Shown piece by piece: positions 23,604-31,758 of a DNA stretch of 39,626 nucleotides (position 1 is its first letter; every line of letters starts with the position of its first letter). A program made the position numbers and the translations under genes. The notes beneath the pieces are model-generated. The model saw only the letters and a list, made by a program, of their open reading frames with translations. It ran no database searches and was not told the origin of the DNA. Source of the stretch: a virus; the IMG/VR virus record IMGVR_UViG_3300030382_003464, positions 1 to 39,626 of that record, one strand, 5' to 3'.

Positions 23604-24547
23604 ATAAAGGAGCATGGGAGGGACAACATAAGGCTTTTACAGAGGCTCTTAGATATATGCTTGATAGACAATCAGGTAAAGAAAAATCAATATATACACC
23701 ATGGCATAAGTTTAATGATGCTGTGACAGATGGATTAGAATGGAATACTCTTACTGTAATTGGTGGAAGACCTGGTTCAGGCAAGACATTAATAAAAGAT
23801 CAAATAATTAGAGAATCATTTGTATTAAATCCTGAAGATGATTTTAGAGTATTAGAATTTCAATTTGAAATGGTTGGTAGAACCTCTGCAATAAGAGAGT
23901 TTAGTTCATTAACTGGTCAAACATATAAACAATTATGTAGTGCAGGTACAGTATTAACTAATGATACATTTAATAAATGTCATATGTATGCTAAAGAAAG
24001 GATTAAAAATCCTGTGGATATTGTATCTACACCTATGACTGTTAATCAAATGAGAGAACAAATTGATGCATATTTTAATGAACACAATAAAAAGACAATC
24101 ATTACGTTGGATCATACACTCCTTGTAAAGAGAGCACCCTATCAAAATAACCGGTTAGATATGTTATTTGAATTAGGAGAACTTTTTACACAAGTTAAAC
24201 GTGAATATCCATGTATGTTTCTTACATTATCACAACTTAATAGAAATATAGATAATCCTGACAGAGCTGTAGATGGTAAGTATGGTAACTATGTACTTGA
24301 ATCAGATATATTTGGTTCAGATGCAATGTTACAACATGCTGATACTTTAATTGGTCTTAACCGGCCAGCTAAACAAAAGATTAGATTATATGGTCCTGAT
24401 AGATATATCATACAAGATGACAAAACATTAGTAATGCATTTTCTAAAAGCAAGAAATGGGGATGCCCGTATGAGTTTCTTTAAAGCTGCTTTTGAAAGAA
24501 TGCAAATCCAGGAGATGGACACACCTCCACAACAACAAAGAAGATGA
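23600..24547 (+). CDS. dnaB: DnaB-like replicative helicase (short form)
   Basis: A 315-residue RecA-fold helicase. Walker A GGRPGSGKT (K62), Walker B-type strand TIITLDHTLL, the motif FLTLSQLNRN, and a C-terminal HFLKARNGDARMSFF arginine/strand region. It lacks the N-terminal helical domain of full DnaB (about 450 residues), as in many phage versions. It would unwind the fork ahead of the family B polymerase encoded downstream. The sequence DNPDRAVDGKYGNYVLESDI corresponds to the DnaB sensor/arginine-finger loop region. Starts inside the previous stop and overlaps the next gene by 4 bases. Confidence 0.8.
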   Translation: MNKGAWEGQHKAFTEALRYMLDRQSGKEKSIYTPWHKFNDAVTDGLEWNTLTVIGGRPGSGKTLIKDQIIRESFVLNPEDDFRVLEFQFEMVGRTSAIREFSSLTGQTYKQLCSAGTVLTNDTFNKCHMYAKERIKNPVDIVSTPMTVNQMREQIDAYFNEHNKKTIITLDHTLLVKRAPYQNNRLDMLFELGELFTQVKREYPCMFLTLSQLNRNIDNPDRAVDGKYGNYVLESDIFGSDAMLQHADTLIGLNRPAKQKIRLYGPDRYIIQDDKTLVMHFLKARNGDARMSFFKAAFERMQIQEMDTPPQQQRR

Positions 24548-25047
24548 GTAAATTAAGTACTAAAAAAAAGATGACACCTCAAGAGCGTAAAGCTAGAGTT
24601 GAGGAGTTATTACAAGAACATAAAGATTATTTTCATACTAATAATATGGATAACCCTGCATATATACCTAAGATGGCTTATAGGCCAAGTGGTAAGGATG
24701 GATTACATGTATCATTCTTTCCTAGTGAATTGGAAAATAACCAAGACATCTATACAGAATTTGTAAGTATTGAATATGAAACAGAAGATCCTAAAAGAAC
24801 TCTTTATTTATTAAAATATAACCCTCATTGGAAAGAAGAGTATGAATTAATTACAAGTAACTCAGGATTTCAAAGACATATTGTACCTTGTGATGAACTT
24901 AAACCTATTAAGGATGTTACAAGTAAAGGTACAGCACCCACTACACAATCACCAATTGAATTAACAGACCCGGATGAAAGAGATATAGTGGATGTCTTAA
25001 AGGGTATTGAAAAAGCATTATTAAGTATTAATCAAAAAATCAAATAG
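24544..25047 (+). CDS. Unknown protein in replication operon, 167 residues
   Basis: Basic N-terminus (MSKLSTKKKMTPQERKARVE), a beta-rich central part (KDGLHVSFFPSEL, YTEFVSIEYETEDPKRTLYL) and a helical end (DVLKGIEKALLSINQKIK). No family recognised. Sandwiched by 4-base and 1-base junctions between helicase and Sak4-like ATPase, so a replication accessory is likely. Confidence 0.5.
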   Translation: MSKLSTKKKMTPQERKARVEELLQEHKDYFHTNNMDNPAYIPKMAYRPSGKDGLHVSFFPSELENNQDIYTEFVSIEYETEDPKRTLYLLKYNPHWKEEYELITSNSGFQRHIVPCDELKPIKDVTSKGTAPTTQSPIELTDPDERDIVDVLKGIEKALLSINQKIK

Positions 25048-25048
25048 A

Positions 25049-25729
25049 ATGGCACAAAGCGTATTAGTCATAGCTGACTCAGGGACTGGAAAGTCTACAG
25101 CAATTAGGACATTAGATCCTAAAGAAACATTTATAATTAACATTGCAAATAAACCTCTACCTTTTCAAGGTTGGAAGAAAGATTATACTATGATCTCTAA
25201 AGAAAATCCAAAAGGTAATATGACATCAGCTTCTACAGCGCCTGGTATCATTAAAGCAATGCAACATGTTAATGATAAAATGCCACATATAACTAATTTA
25301 GTTATAGATGATTGGCAATATATGTCCAGCTTTGAATACTTTGATAGAGCTAATGAAAAAGGATATGATAAGTTCACTCAGATTGCAGCTAACTTAGCAC
25401 AAGTTGCTAAGATGCCTAAAGATATGAGGGATGACTTAACTATATTCTTTTTAACTCACTCAGAGGAAACAACAGATGTTAATGGACATAGAAAGGTTAA
25501 GGCAAAAACAATTGGTAAAATGATTGACAACACCTTAACACTAGAAGGTCTATTCTCTATAGTATTATTCGGTAGAGTAAAAAAAACTGAGGATGGCCTA
25601 GAGTATGGGTTTGATACAGAAAATAATGGAGAAAACACATGTAAATCTCCAATGGGAATGTTTAAAGATTCCTTTATAGATAATGACCTACAGTTAGTAA
25701 AGAACTGTATAACAGAGTATGAACAATAA
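25049..25729 (+). CDS. Sak4-like RecA-fold ATPase (recombination mediator)
   Basis: A 226-residue protein. Walker A ADSGTGKST (residues 9-17), Walker B-type NLVIDDWQYM, and IFFLTHSEE as the sensor strand. Short RecA-core ATPases of this layout are the Sak4 group, which work with a phage single-strand binding protein in strand annealing/recombination. The next gene is an SSB-like protein, exactly the known Sak4 neighbourhood. Expected role: DNA annealing and repair during replication. Confident on the ATPase fold, fairly confident on the Sak4 group. Confidence 0.7.
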   Translation: MAQSVLVIADSGTGKSTAIRTLDPKETFIINIANKPLPFQGWKKDYTMISKENPKGNMTSASTAPGIIKAMQHVNDKMPHITNLVIDDWQYMSSFEYFDRANEKGYDKFTQIAANLAQVAKMPKDMRDDLTIFFLTHSEETTDVNGHRKVKAKTIGKMIDNTLTLEGLFSIVLFGRVKKTEDGLEYGFDTENNGENTCKSPMGMFKDSFIDNDLQLVKNCITEYEQ

Positions 25730-25755
25730 TCAATTAATTAATTAAAAAAAAAATT

Positions 25756-26442
25756 ATGTTAAACACTAAAGACATGTCCGTTGGGAGCGGCAAAGCAAGA
25801 CCATTAATGGGTCCTGGAAACACAGTAGTAAGAATTAATTCTATTACATTAGATCAAACACCATATGACAGAGATGCATATAATATAAATCTACATATGG
25901 AAACTCAACCAATTGAAGGAGAATTTGAAGGATTTTTTAGAGATAAAGATAATGAATCTAAAGGTAGATATGAAGGCCAGATTGGAAGAGTAAGAGTTTC
26001 ACCATTTCCTTTCAAGGATACTACATTACCTAGTGGTAGAGAGATTAATAAAGATCAAGAGATTTTAAAGTCTATGATATTCCTAGGAGAAGTATTAGAT
26101 AAAAGAGATGAGTTAGATTCTATTGAAGCAGAAACAATTGCTGATTTTATGAGTCAATGTAATACTCTCTTCTCAAATAGTGATTACTTTAATGTTTGTT
26201 TAGCTAGCCGTGAATGGGAAAATAAAGAAGGATATATAAACAATGATTTATATCTTCCTAAACTATCTAGAGATGGTGTACCAGCTGAACAATTAGAAAT
26301 GGAAGGAGATAACTCTAGACTAATTGAGTTTAATGCAGATACGCATGTTAAACCAGTAGTTAAAAAGAATACACCTGCTAATGGACAAGCTACTAAGTTT
26401 GAGCCTGCAGCATCAGTATCTGGATCAGACTTTGATCTTTAA
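25756..26442 (+). CDS. Single-strand DNA-binding protein-like
   Basis: A 228-residue protein. The body is beta-rich (TVVRINSITLDQTPYDRDAY, NINLHMETQPIEG, GQIGRVRVSPFPF) and fits an OB-fold. The low-complexity linker (KKNTPANGQATKFEPAASVS) ends in an acidic/aromatic tip SDFDL, the layout of SSB C-termini (compare DDIPF) that recruit partner proteins. Follows the Sak4-like ATPase and precedes primase. The leader carries AATTAATTAATTAAAA before the ATG. Family assignment rests on layout and context, not on close sequence identity. Confidence 0.6.
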   Translation: MLNTKDMSVGSGKARPLMGPGNTVVRINSITLDQTPYDRDAYNINLHMETQPIEGEFEGFFRDKDNESKGRYEGQIGRVRVSPFPFKDTTLPSGREINKDQEILKSMIFLGEVLDKRDELDSIEAETIADFMSQCNTLFSNSDYFNVCLASREWENKEGYINNDLYLPKLSRDGVPAEQLEMEGDNSRLIEFNADTHVKPVVKKNTPANGQATKFEPAASVSGSDFDL

Positions 26443-26457
26443 TAAATAATTTAGGCG

Positions 26458-26509
26458 GGGACTAACATAAAGGCGCTTTTGCCAAACAGTTAATACTATT
26501 GTTAGTCCC
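26458..26509 (+). terminator. Three-way-junction hairpin between SSB and primase genes
   Basis: GGGACTAACA (26458-26467) pairs perfectly over 10 bases with TGTTAGTCCC (26500-26509). Inside are two small arms: GGC/GCC around GCTTTT (26472-26483) and AGT/ACT around TAAT (about 26488-26497). A TTTTT follows nine bases later, just before the primase ATG at 26526. It can act as an attenuator or as an mRNA-processing/translation switch; the U-tract is offset from the stem, so full termination is doubtful. Confidence 0.55.
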
Positions 26510-26525
26510 TGTCTACTTTTTAATT

Positions 26526-27500
26526 ATGATTAGTACAAAGAATTTTATCAGTGAAAAAGATGAGATAAAAAGTAGTTGGGTATTTGAATACTACTTGGAT
26601 CTACCAGAAAGATTAACAGGACAAGATGTTAAAATCAAATCCATATTTAATCCTAATGAGAGAACACCAAGTATGTTTATTTATCTAGATACAACTCATA
26701 ATGAATATAGGTACAAGGATTTCTCTACTGGTAATCAAGGAAGTAAGATTGATTTAGTTTTAGCATTATTTAATTTAACATATTCTCAGGCATTATTCAG
26801 GGTAGTTGAAGACTACAATACATTCATTAGAGAGAATGGTTCTATAAAAGATGTAGAATATATACCGGTTGCTAAATATCAGGTAGACTATATCAAGAAC
26901 CGTGATTGGAATGCAATAGATGGAAGCTATTGGTTACAATATAATATAGGGTCAAGTTTGTTGACCACATATAATGTTAGACCAATTGAGTACTATACTA
27001 TGGTTAAAGAAGAGATGGATGATATAAGTAAAATTACTATTCAGAATCCTATGATCTATGGATACTATGATAAGAGTGGAGAAATATATAAGATATATCA
27101 ACCTAAACAGAAGAGACATAAGTTCATAAAAGTTAAATCTTATCTTCAGGGCCTGGATCAATTAACATATGAAAAGAAATACTTAGTTATATGTGCATCA
27201 CTTAAAGATGCGCTATGTATACTTAGTTTTAATTTTGGTATAGAAGTTATTGCTCCTGACTCAGAGAATACTATGATTAAACCATATGTAATCCAAAATC
27301 TTTTGTCAAAATATAAAAAAGTTGTATGTTTGCTGGATAATGATGAGGCTGGACATAATGCAATGAAGAAGTATAATAGATTATACAACATTGAATCAGT
27401 CAAATTAAAATCTGAAAAAGATATTTCTGATGCAGTTCAGAAGTACGGGGCTGAGTTAATACAGCCTAAATTGTTTAAGTTAATAAAAAGTATTTTATGA
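26526..27500 (+). CDS. DnaG-type primase with atypical TOPRIM domain
   Basis: A 324-residue protein from the ATG at 26526; an in-frame TTG at 26499 lies within the RNA stem and is unlikely. The N-terminal part (NPNERTPSMFIYLDTTHNEYR, KDFSTGNQGSKIDLV) is the fold of the DnaG zinc domain (phage/plasmid primases show F.DF..G..GD.i.lv) without the cysteine ligands. The C-terminal TOPRIM core shows LVICASLKDALC, VIAPDSEN, and VCLLDNDEAG. The canonical TOPRIM glutamate (EG in EG..D) is absent: the equivalent residues are A-S. The D-x-D pair is kept. Lays primers for the helicase/polymerase pair. Confidence 0.75.
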   Translation: MISTKNFISEKDEIKSSWVFEYYLDLPERLTGQDVKIKSIFNPNERTPSMFIYLDTTHNEYRYKDFSTGNQGSKIDLVLALFNLTYSQALFRVVEDYNTFIRENGSIKDVEYIPVAKYQVDYIKNRDWNAIDGSYWLQYNIGSSLLTTYNVRPIEYYTMVKEEMDDISKITIQNPMIYGYYDKSGEIYKIYQPKQKRHKFIKVKSYLQGLDQLTYEKKYLVICASLKDALCILSFNFGIEVIAPDSENTMIKPYVIQNLLSKYKKVVCLLDNDEAGHNAMKKYNRLYNIESVKLKSEKDISDAVQKYGAELIQPKLFKLIKSIL

Positions 27501-27886
27501 AATGGTTCATACCAGGTAATGTACCAAGCTCTAAGAATAGTAGACGGTGGACAGGAAAGTATTTCATAGCAAGTAAAACTGTTATGAAGTATAGAAAAGA
27601 AACTGAGAAACTATTTAAAGCAAATACTGTATCCTTCCAAAAAGAATTCAGTAAGTATGAGTTACCTGTGTATGTTCATTTCACTTTTATTAGAGGCACC
27701 CGTCATAAGTTTGATTATATTAACCCAGCACAAACAGTGCAGGATGATATGGTTAAACACGGATGGATTGAAGATGATAATTGTGAGTTCATTATACCTT
27801 GCTTTGAAGAATACAAGTATGATAAAAAAAATCCAGGAGTAATAATAGAAATTAAAAATGACAAAAATAAAAAAAACAATACTTGA
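27497..27886 (+). CDS. rusA: RusA-like Holliday junction resolvase
   Basis: A 129-residue protein, the usual RusA length. Starts MKWFIPGNVPSSKNSRRWTG, then KYRKET, FTFIRGTRHKFDYINPAQ, QDDMVKHGWIEDDN. The pattern D...N...D..v....i.DD is the RusA catalytic layout (D73, N76, D83/D84, D93/D94). The second Asp of the typical D-x-D-N is Ile here (DYIN), as in some Bacteroidota phage versions. Cuts four-way junctions so that concatemers can be packaged. Overlaps the primase by 4 bases and the next gene by 29. Confidence 0.8.
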   Translation: MKWFIPGNVPSSKNSRRWTGKYFIASKTVMKYRKETEKLFKANTVSFQKEFSKYELPVYVHFTFIRGTRHKFDYINPAQTVQDDMVKHGWIEDDNCEFIIPCFEEYKYDKKNPGVIIEIKNDKNKKNNT

Positions 27887-28262
27887 TTATAAATCTTTCA
27901 AAAATATATTAGCCATGTTTACATCCTCATCTAGTGAGGATTTTTTTTTGGCAGTAAAAATATGGCAAGGTTGTAAAAAAAATATAACTCTTAATACTAT
28001 AATAGCTAGACATATAGGCAAAACTGAATATAAAAAAGAAAGAGAAATGCATAAAAGATTACTTGAATTTACAAAGATCTATAATACATTTAATCTTGAT
28101 ACAACTTTTTATAAACTAATCAATAAGATGAGAGAAGAAGTTAATGATACTCTTTCTATTAGATTAATTAAAGAAGAAGTGAAGTACACTGTTAACACAT
28201 TAATAGATTATCACAATCTATTAGATATAATTAAATTAGAAATTAAAAATATTAAAATATGA
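27858..28262 (+). CDS. Unknown 134-residue protein containing an in-frame terminator
   Basis: Helical, basic protein (SFKNILAMFTSSSS, IARHIGKTEYKKEREMHKRL, LINKMREEVNDTLSIRLIKE). No family recognised. The start at 27858 overlaps RusA by 29 bases; its early codons TCCTCATCTAGTGAGGATTT also form a perfect terminator hairpin with nine T residues. If transcription stops there when translation is poor, the gene acts as an attenuator for the VWA/AAA module downstream. It overlaps the next gene by 4 bases. Confidence 0.5.
   Translation: MTKIKKTILDYKSFKNILAMFTSSSSEDFFLAVKIWQGCKKNITLNTIIARHIGKTEYKKEREMHKRLLEFTKIYNTFNLDTTFYKLINKMREEVNDTLSIRLIKEEVKYTVNTLIDYHNLLDIIKLEIKNIKI
27923..27949 (+). terminator. 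Textbook intrinsic terminator inside a coding sequence
   Basis: ATCCTCA (27923-27929) and TGAGGAT (27935-27941) form a perfect 7-bp stem with a TCTAG loop, directly followed by nine T (27941-27949). It lies about 65 bases into the 27858 gene, in frame and without disrupting it. It marks the boundary between the core replication genes and the VWA-metallopeptidase/MoxR module. Confidence 0.75.
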
Positions 28263-29422
28263 TACACATAGCAGACATAGTTGCAAGAGCAGCTAAAACG
28301 TTAATGTTCTCAGAGCCTTTCTATGGCTTATTCCTAGTAGGACTTAACAAAAAATATAGAAAAGACTTGCCCACGGCAGGTGTAAGTAAAAATGGTATAG
28401 GTATTCAATTAGCTATTAACCCAGAATTTTTTGAAAAATTAAATGAATATCAAAGAATTGGTTTACTTAAACATGAATTGTTACACGTCTCATTTGGACA
28501 CTTAGTAATGAGAGATAGGTTTAAATGCCCTAAATTATTTAATATAGCTGCAGATTTAGAAATTAATCAGTATATAGGTGATGACTATCTTCCTGAAGGT
28601 GGTGTTACTATGGAAATGTTTAAAGATCTTAACCTAAAGAGAAGAGCAGGTACTACATATTATTATGAAAAGTTAGAGGAAGCGCAGTGTGAAGGTAACT
28701 GTCCTACTTTAGAAAACATTCTTAATCAAATGTGTGGTAACAGTATATATGATCATCCAACATGGGATGAGTTTGAAGAATTATCTGAAGCAGAAAAAAA
28801 GTTAGTTCAAAAACAAATTGAACATCAACTTAAAGAAACAGCAGATGCTACTGAGAAAAGACAAGGTCATATACCCGGTGAATTAGCAGAGATCATTGAT
28901 AAATTAAGAATTCTTGAACCACCATCATTCCCATGGAAACAATATCTAAGAAGATTCGTAGGGAATTCTAGCATTAGTTATACAAAAAAGCTTAGGCGTA
29001 AGTATAATAAAAGATATACTGGAAATCCTGGTCTCAAAATTAAATTCAAAAATCATATTCTTGTTGGTGTTGACACATCTGGATCAGTATCCAATGATGA
29101 ACTTAAAGAATTTATGAATGAGTTATGTCATATGCATAAGACGGGTCATCAAATCACTGTAGCACAATGTGATACACAAATAGGTAGTATAGAAGTATTT
29201 AATCCTAAGAAAGATTGGGATATAACTGGAAGAGGAGGTACTGACTTTCAACCAGTTATAGATCATTATAATGAAAAGAAAGGGACCTATACGGCTCTAA
29301 TATATTTAACAGATGGAGAAGCATATACTCCAGAGAACTGTCCAAAGAATGCATTATGGGTACATAGTACTATGTGTAATATTAATGAAAATTTACCCGG
29401 ACAAAAAATTCAACTAAATTAA
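28259..29422 (+). CDS. VWA-domain protein with metallopeptidase domain (DUF2201/COG3864-like)
   Basis: A 387-residue protein. N-terminal half: HELLHVSFGH, a HExxH zinc site (H72, E73, H76), followed by NIAADLEINQY, the third-ligand helix of the putative metallopeptidase domain. C-terminal half: VGVDTSGSVS (D272-x-S274-x-S276, the MIDAS metal site) and LIYLTDGEAYTP, a von Willebrand A domain. This pairing is the DUF2201/VWA-like family, which almost always sits beside a MoxR-type ATPase, as here. Such pairs remodel target proteins: the ATPase supplies force and the VWA part recognises targets. Peptidase activity has not been shown for the family to my knowledge. Confidence 0.8.
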   Translation: MIHIADIVARAAKTLMFSEPFYGLFLVGLNKKYRKDLPTAGVSKNGIGIQLAINPEFFEKLNEYQRIGLLKHELLHVSFGHLVMRDRFKCPKLFNIAADLEINQYIGDDYLPEGGVTMEMFKDLNLKRRAGTTYYYEKLEEAQCEGNCPTLENILNQMCGNSIYDHPTWDEFEELSEAEKKLVQKQIEHQLKETADATEKRQGHIPGELAEIIDKLRILEPPSFPWKQYLRRFVGNSSISYTKKLRRKYNKRYTGNPGLKIKFKNHILVGVDTSGSVSNDELKEFMNELCHMHKTGHQITVAQCDTQIGSIEVFNPKKDWDITGRGGTDFQPVIDHYNEKKGTYTALIYLTDGEAYTPENCPKNALWVHSTMCNINENLPGQKIQLN

Positions 29423-29443
29423 TTAAAAAAAAACAAAAAGAAA

Positions 29444-30715
29444 ATGGCAGAAGTAAATTTAAACATTGAGGAACTAGACTCATTTATTGCACACATTGTA
29501 AAGAATAATAGATTCTTACAGGAACAAGGAAAAAATCCAGTTGCTATTGAAGTAGTGGGTGAGTCAGGTATTGGTAAGACTACTAGTATAATGGACATGG
29601 CTAAAAATCATAATCTTGATTTTGTTAAATTAAATTTAGCTCAGATAGAAGAGTTAGGAGATCTAGTAGGATTTCCTGTTAGACAATTTCAAATGTATAA
29701 AGAAAAAAAAGTTAAAATTAGTAACCCGGCTGATATAAATTATAACTCCTCACAAAGAGCAGCTGCTGCTGAGGATTTAACTAAGTTAGGAACTCCTACT
29801 ACTAAGAAAATTGGTTCTTGGGTAGATGAATTAGCAGTTGACAACTATCTTAAGAATGGTTGGAAGATGACTGGTAAGAATAGAATGTCTTACTGTGCAC
29901 CTGAATGGATTGCTGATAGAAAAAAAGGTGGTATCCTTTTACTTGATGATTGGAACCGTGCTGATGTTAGATTCATTCAAGCATGTATGGAACTAGTTGA
30001 CCGTCAGACATATATATCATGGACATTACCACAAGATTGGCATATTATATTAACTGCTAATCCTGATAATGGTGATTACATGGTTAATAGTGTTGATACA
30101 GCACAGAAGACTAGATACATTACAGCAAACCTTAAGTTTGATATTAATGTATGGGCTAAGTGGGCAGAAGAAGCAGGTATAGATTCAAGATGTATTAACT
30201 TTTTATTGATGCACCCTGAGCTTGTGAGTCAAGAGACTAATGCTAGATCTATATCAACGTTCTTTAATGCTATATCAGGTATTGAGAGCTTTGAAGAGAA
30301 TCTATCTCTTATTCAAATGATTGGTGAAGGTAGTGTAGGTGATGAGTTTTCATCTATGTTCACTATGTTTATTAATAATAAACTAGATAAGCTAATTACT
30401 CCTATGGATCTATTAACTCACACTGATGAGAAATATATTTTAGGAGAATTAAGAAGTTGTATTGGTAAAGATGATACATATCGTGCAGATATAGCATCAG
30501 CTTTAGCAACAAGACTTGCAAACTATTCTATTGTATACTCTAAGGAGAATACAGTTAATCAGAAAATAACTGATAGATTGATTGCACTGTGCACTAAAGA
30601 TTACTTTACTGATGATCTTAAGTACTTGGTTGTAAGAACTATCTTTAATGGTAATAAGCAGAAGTTTAATAAGATGATGATGAACCCTGCAATAATTAAA
30701 ATGACTGTAAAATAA
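29444..30715 (+). CDS. MoxR-like AAA+ ATPase, partner of the VWA protein
   Basis: A 423-residue AAA+ protein. Walker A GESGIGKTT (K45), Walker B GGILLLDDWNRA (D168-D169), sensor 1 IILTANPDNGDYMV, and a long helical C-terminal domain. MoxR-type ATPases act with a VWA partner as metal-dependent chaperones or protein-loading machines (RavA-ViaA, NorQ-NorD, CbbQ-CbbO are the known examples). The leader has AATTAATTAA and A-rich sequence before the ATG. Its stop overlaps the next start by one base. Confidence 0.8.
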   Translation: MAEVNLNIEELDSFIAHIVKNNRFLQEQGKNPVAIEVVGESGIGKTTSIMDMAKNHNLDFVKLNLAQIEELGDLVGFPVRQFQMYKEKKVKISNPADINYNSSQRAAAAEDLTKLGTPTTKKIGSWVDELAVDNYLKNGWKMTGKNRMSYCAPEWIADRKKGGILLLDDWNRADVRFIQACMELVDRQTYISWTLPQDWHIILTANPDNGDYMVNSVDTAQKTRYITANLKFDINVWAKWAEEAGIDSRCINFLLMHPELVSQETNARSISTFFNAISGIESFEENLSLIQMIGEGSVGDEFSSMFTMFINNKLDKLITPMDLLTHTDEKYILGELRSCIGKDDTYRADIASALATRLANYSIVYSKENTVNQKITDRLIALCTKDYFTDDLKYLVVRTIFNGNKQKFNKMMMNPAIIKMTVK

Positions 30716-31758
30716 TGGCAAAGAAAACAGTATTTCAAACAATTGATAATGCTGATGTTATTAATCTTGGTATAGAAGATGGTGTGCACTTTGGAGTGTT
30801 CACCTCTTCTAGCCTAGATGATATAGCAACAGTATTAGTAACAGAAGAAATAGATATATATCAAGAGATAGAAGAATTATTAATAAATGAAACTACTAAT
30901 GATTTAACCATTTTAAAAAAAGGATTTGTTCTGCCGGGATGTACAGTCTCTGCAGATAGAATAAAAGAGGCTGCTAAAGAACATAGTATAACTATTACTA
31001 ATGATTATGAGTCAGCAGATTTTATAATTACTGATGGAATAATAAGTCAAGATGCAGGAACAAATGCCAACTATCCAACTACAGCAATGCTTGTTGAGTT
31101 TCGTAATGGTTTATTGCTTCATGATTATAAAAATCAAGTTATTGATTATCATAACAAAACAGGTAATACCGTGTTCTGGGATAAAAGATGTAATCAATAT
31201 TGGAACTTGCGTGATTTTGAATATGGGTCAGCACCATATGATTCATATGTACTAACAGGTCTTGCTATTGCTTTAGCATCTAAGATTAAGTCAGGAGATA
31301 TGCACGTTATGGAAACTGAAACTCTTTTGAATTCATCTGCTAATATACAAACATTAACTGATCAATTACTTGGTGATATAAAAGGTATGTTACACAGTAG
31401 TGATGACCGGGAGATGTTAGGCGCATTATTACCTACTATAGATTATAGAAAAACTCCTGCATTAATGTGGAAGCTTGCTGGGTTATTAGCTGGTAAAGAG
31501 TACTATTGGTCTAGAAATAAGGACCTTAAGTATTGGTGGTCAAATGCTAACATTGATATACTAGGTTATATGAATGCTGAGGAAGCTGTTATGCATTATC
31601 ATGAGAATAATAAGCTTGACACAGAGAATTTTAAAATGTTAGAACCTATATGTAGAGAAGAGATTAGTATATCTAATAGATCTTTATATGTATTTAAGGT
31701 AGCAGTAAGTCCTAAATGGAGAAAATATTTAACTAATAAAACTAAAAAAAATGGATAA
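30715..31758 (+). CDS. BRCT-like domain protein A, paralogue of the next gene
   Basis: A 347-residue protein. Residues about 64-108 (ILKKGFVLPGCTVSADRIKE, then ITNDYESADFIITDG) match the BRCT fold outline: strand, helix, strand, then AD-hydrophobic-(V/I). A helical domain follows (GDIKGMLHSSDDREMLGALL), then an acidic/aromatic C-terminus (YYWSRNKDLKYWW). The same order of blocks recurs in the next protein, so the two are diverged paralogues. BRCT domains bind phosphorylated partners or DNA ends. Coupled by one base to the AAA gene and by 8 bases to its paralogue. No enzyme motif. Confidence 0.5.
   Translation: MAKKTVFQTIDNADVINLGIEDGVHFGVFTSSSLDDIATVLVTEEIDIYQEIEELLINETTNDLTILKKGFVLPGCTVSADRIKEAAKEHSITITNDYESADFIITDGIISQDAGTNANYPTTAMLVEFRNGLLLHDYKNQVIDYHNKTGNTVFWDKRCNQYWNLRDFEYGSAPYDSYVLTGLAIALASKIKSGDMHVMETETLLNSSANIQTLTDQLLGDIKGMLHSSDDREMLGALLPTIDYRKTPALMWKLAGLLAGKEYYWSRNKDLKYWWSNANIDILGYMNAEEAVMHYHENNKLDTENFKMLEPICREEISISNRSLYVFKVAVSPKWRKYLTNKTKKNG

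Noticed and set aside
26499-26525. TTG start for the primase
   Set aside because: It lies within the 3' side of the 10-bp RNA stem and adds nine residues with no domain support; the ATG at 26526 is preferred.
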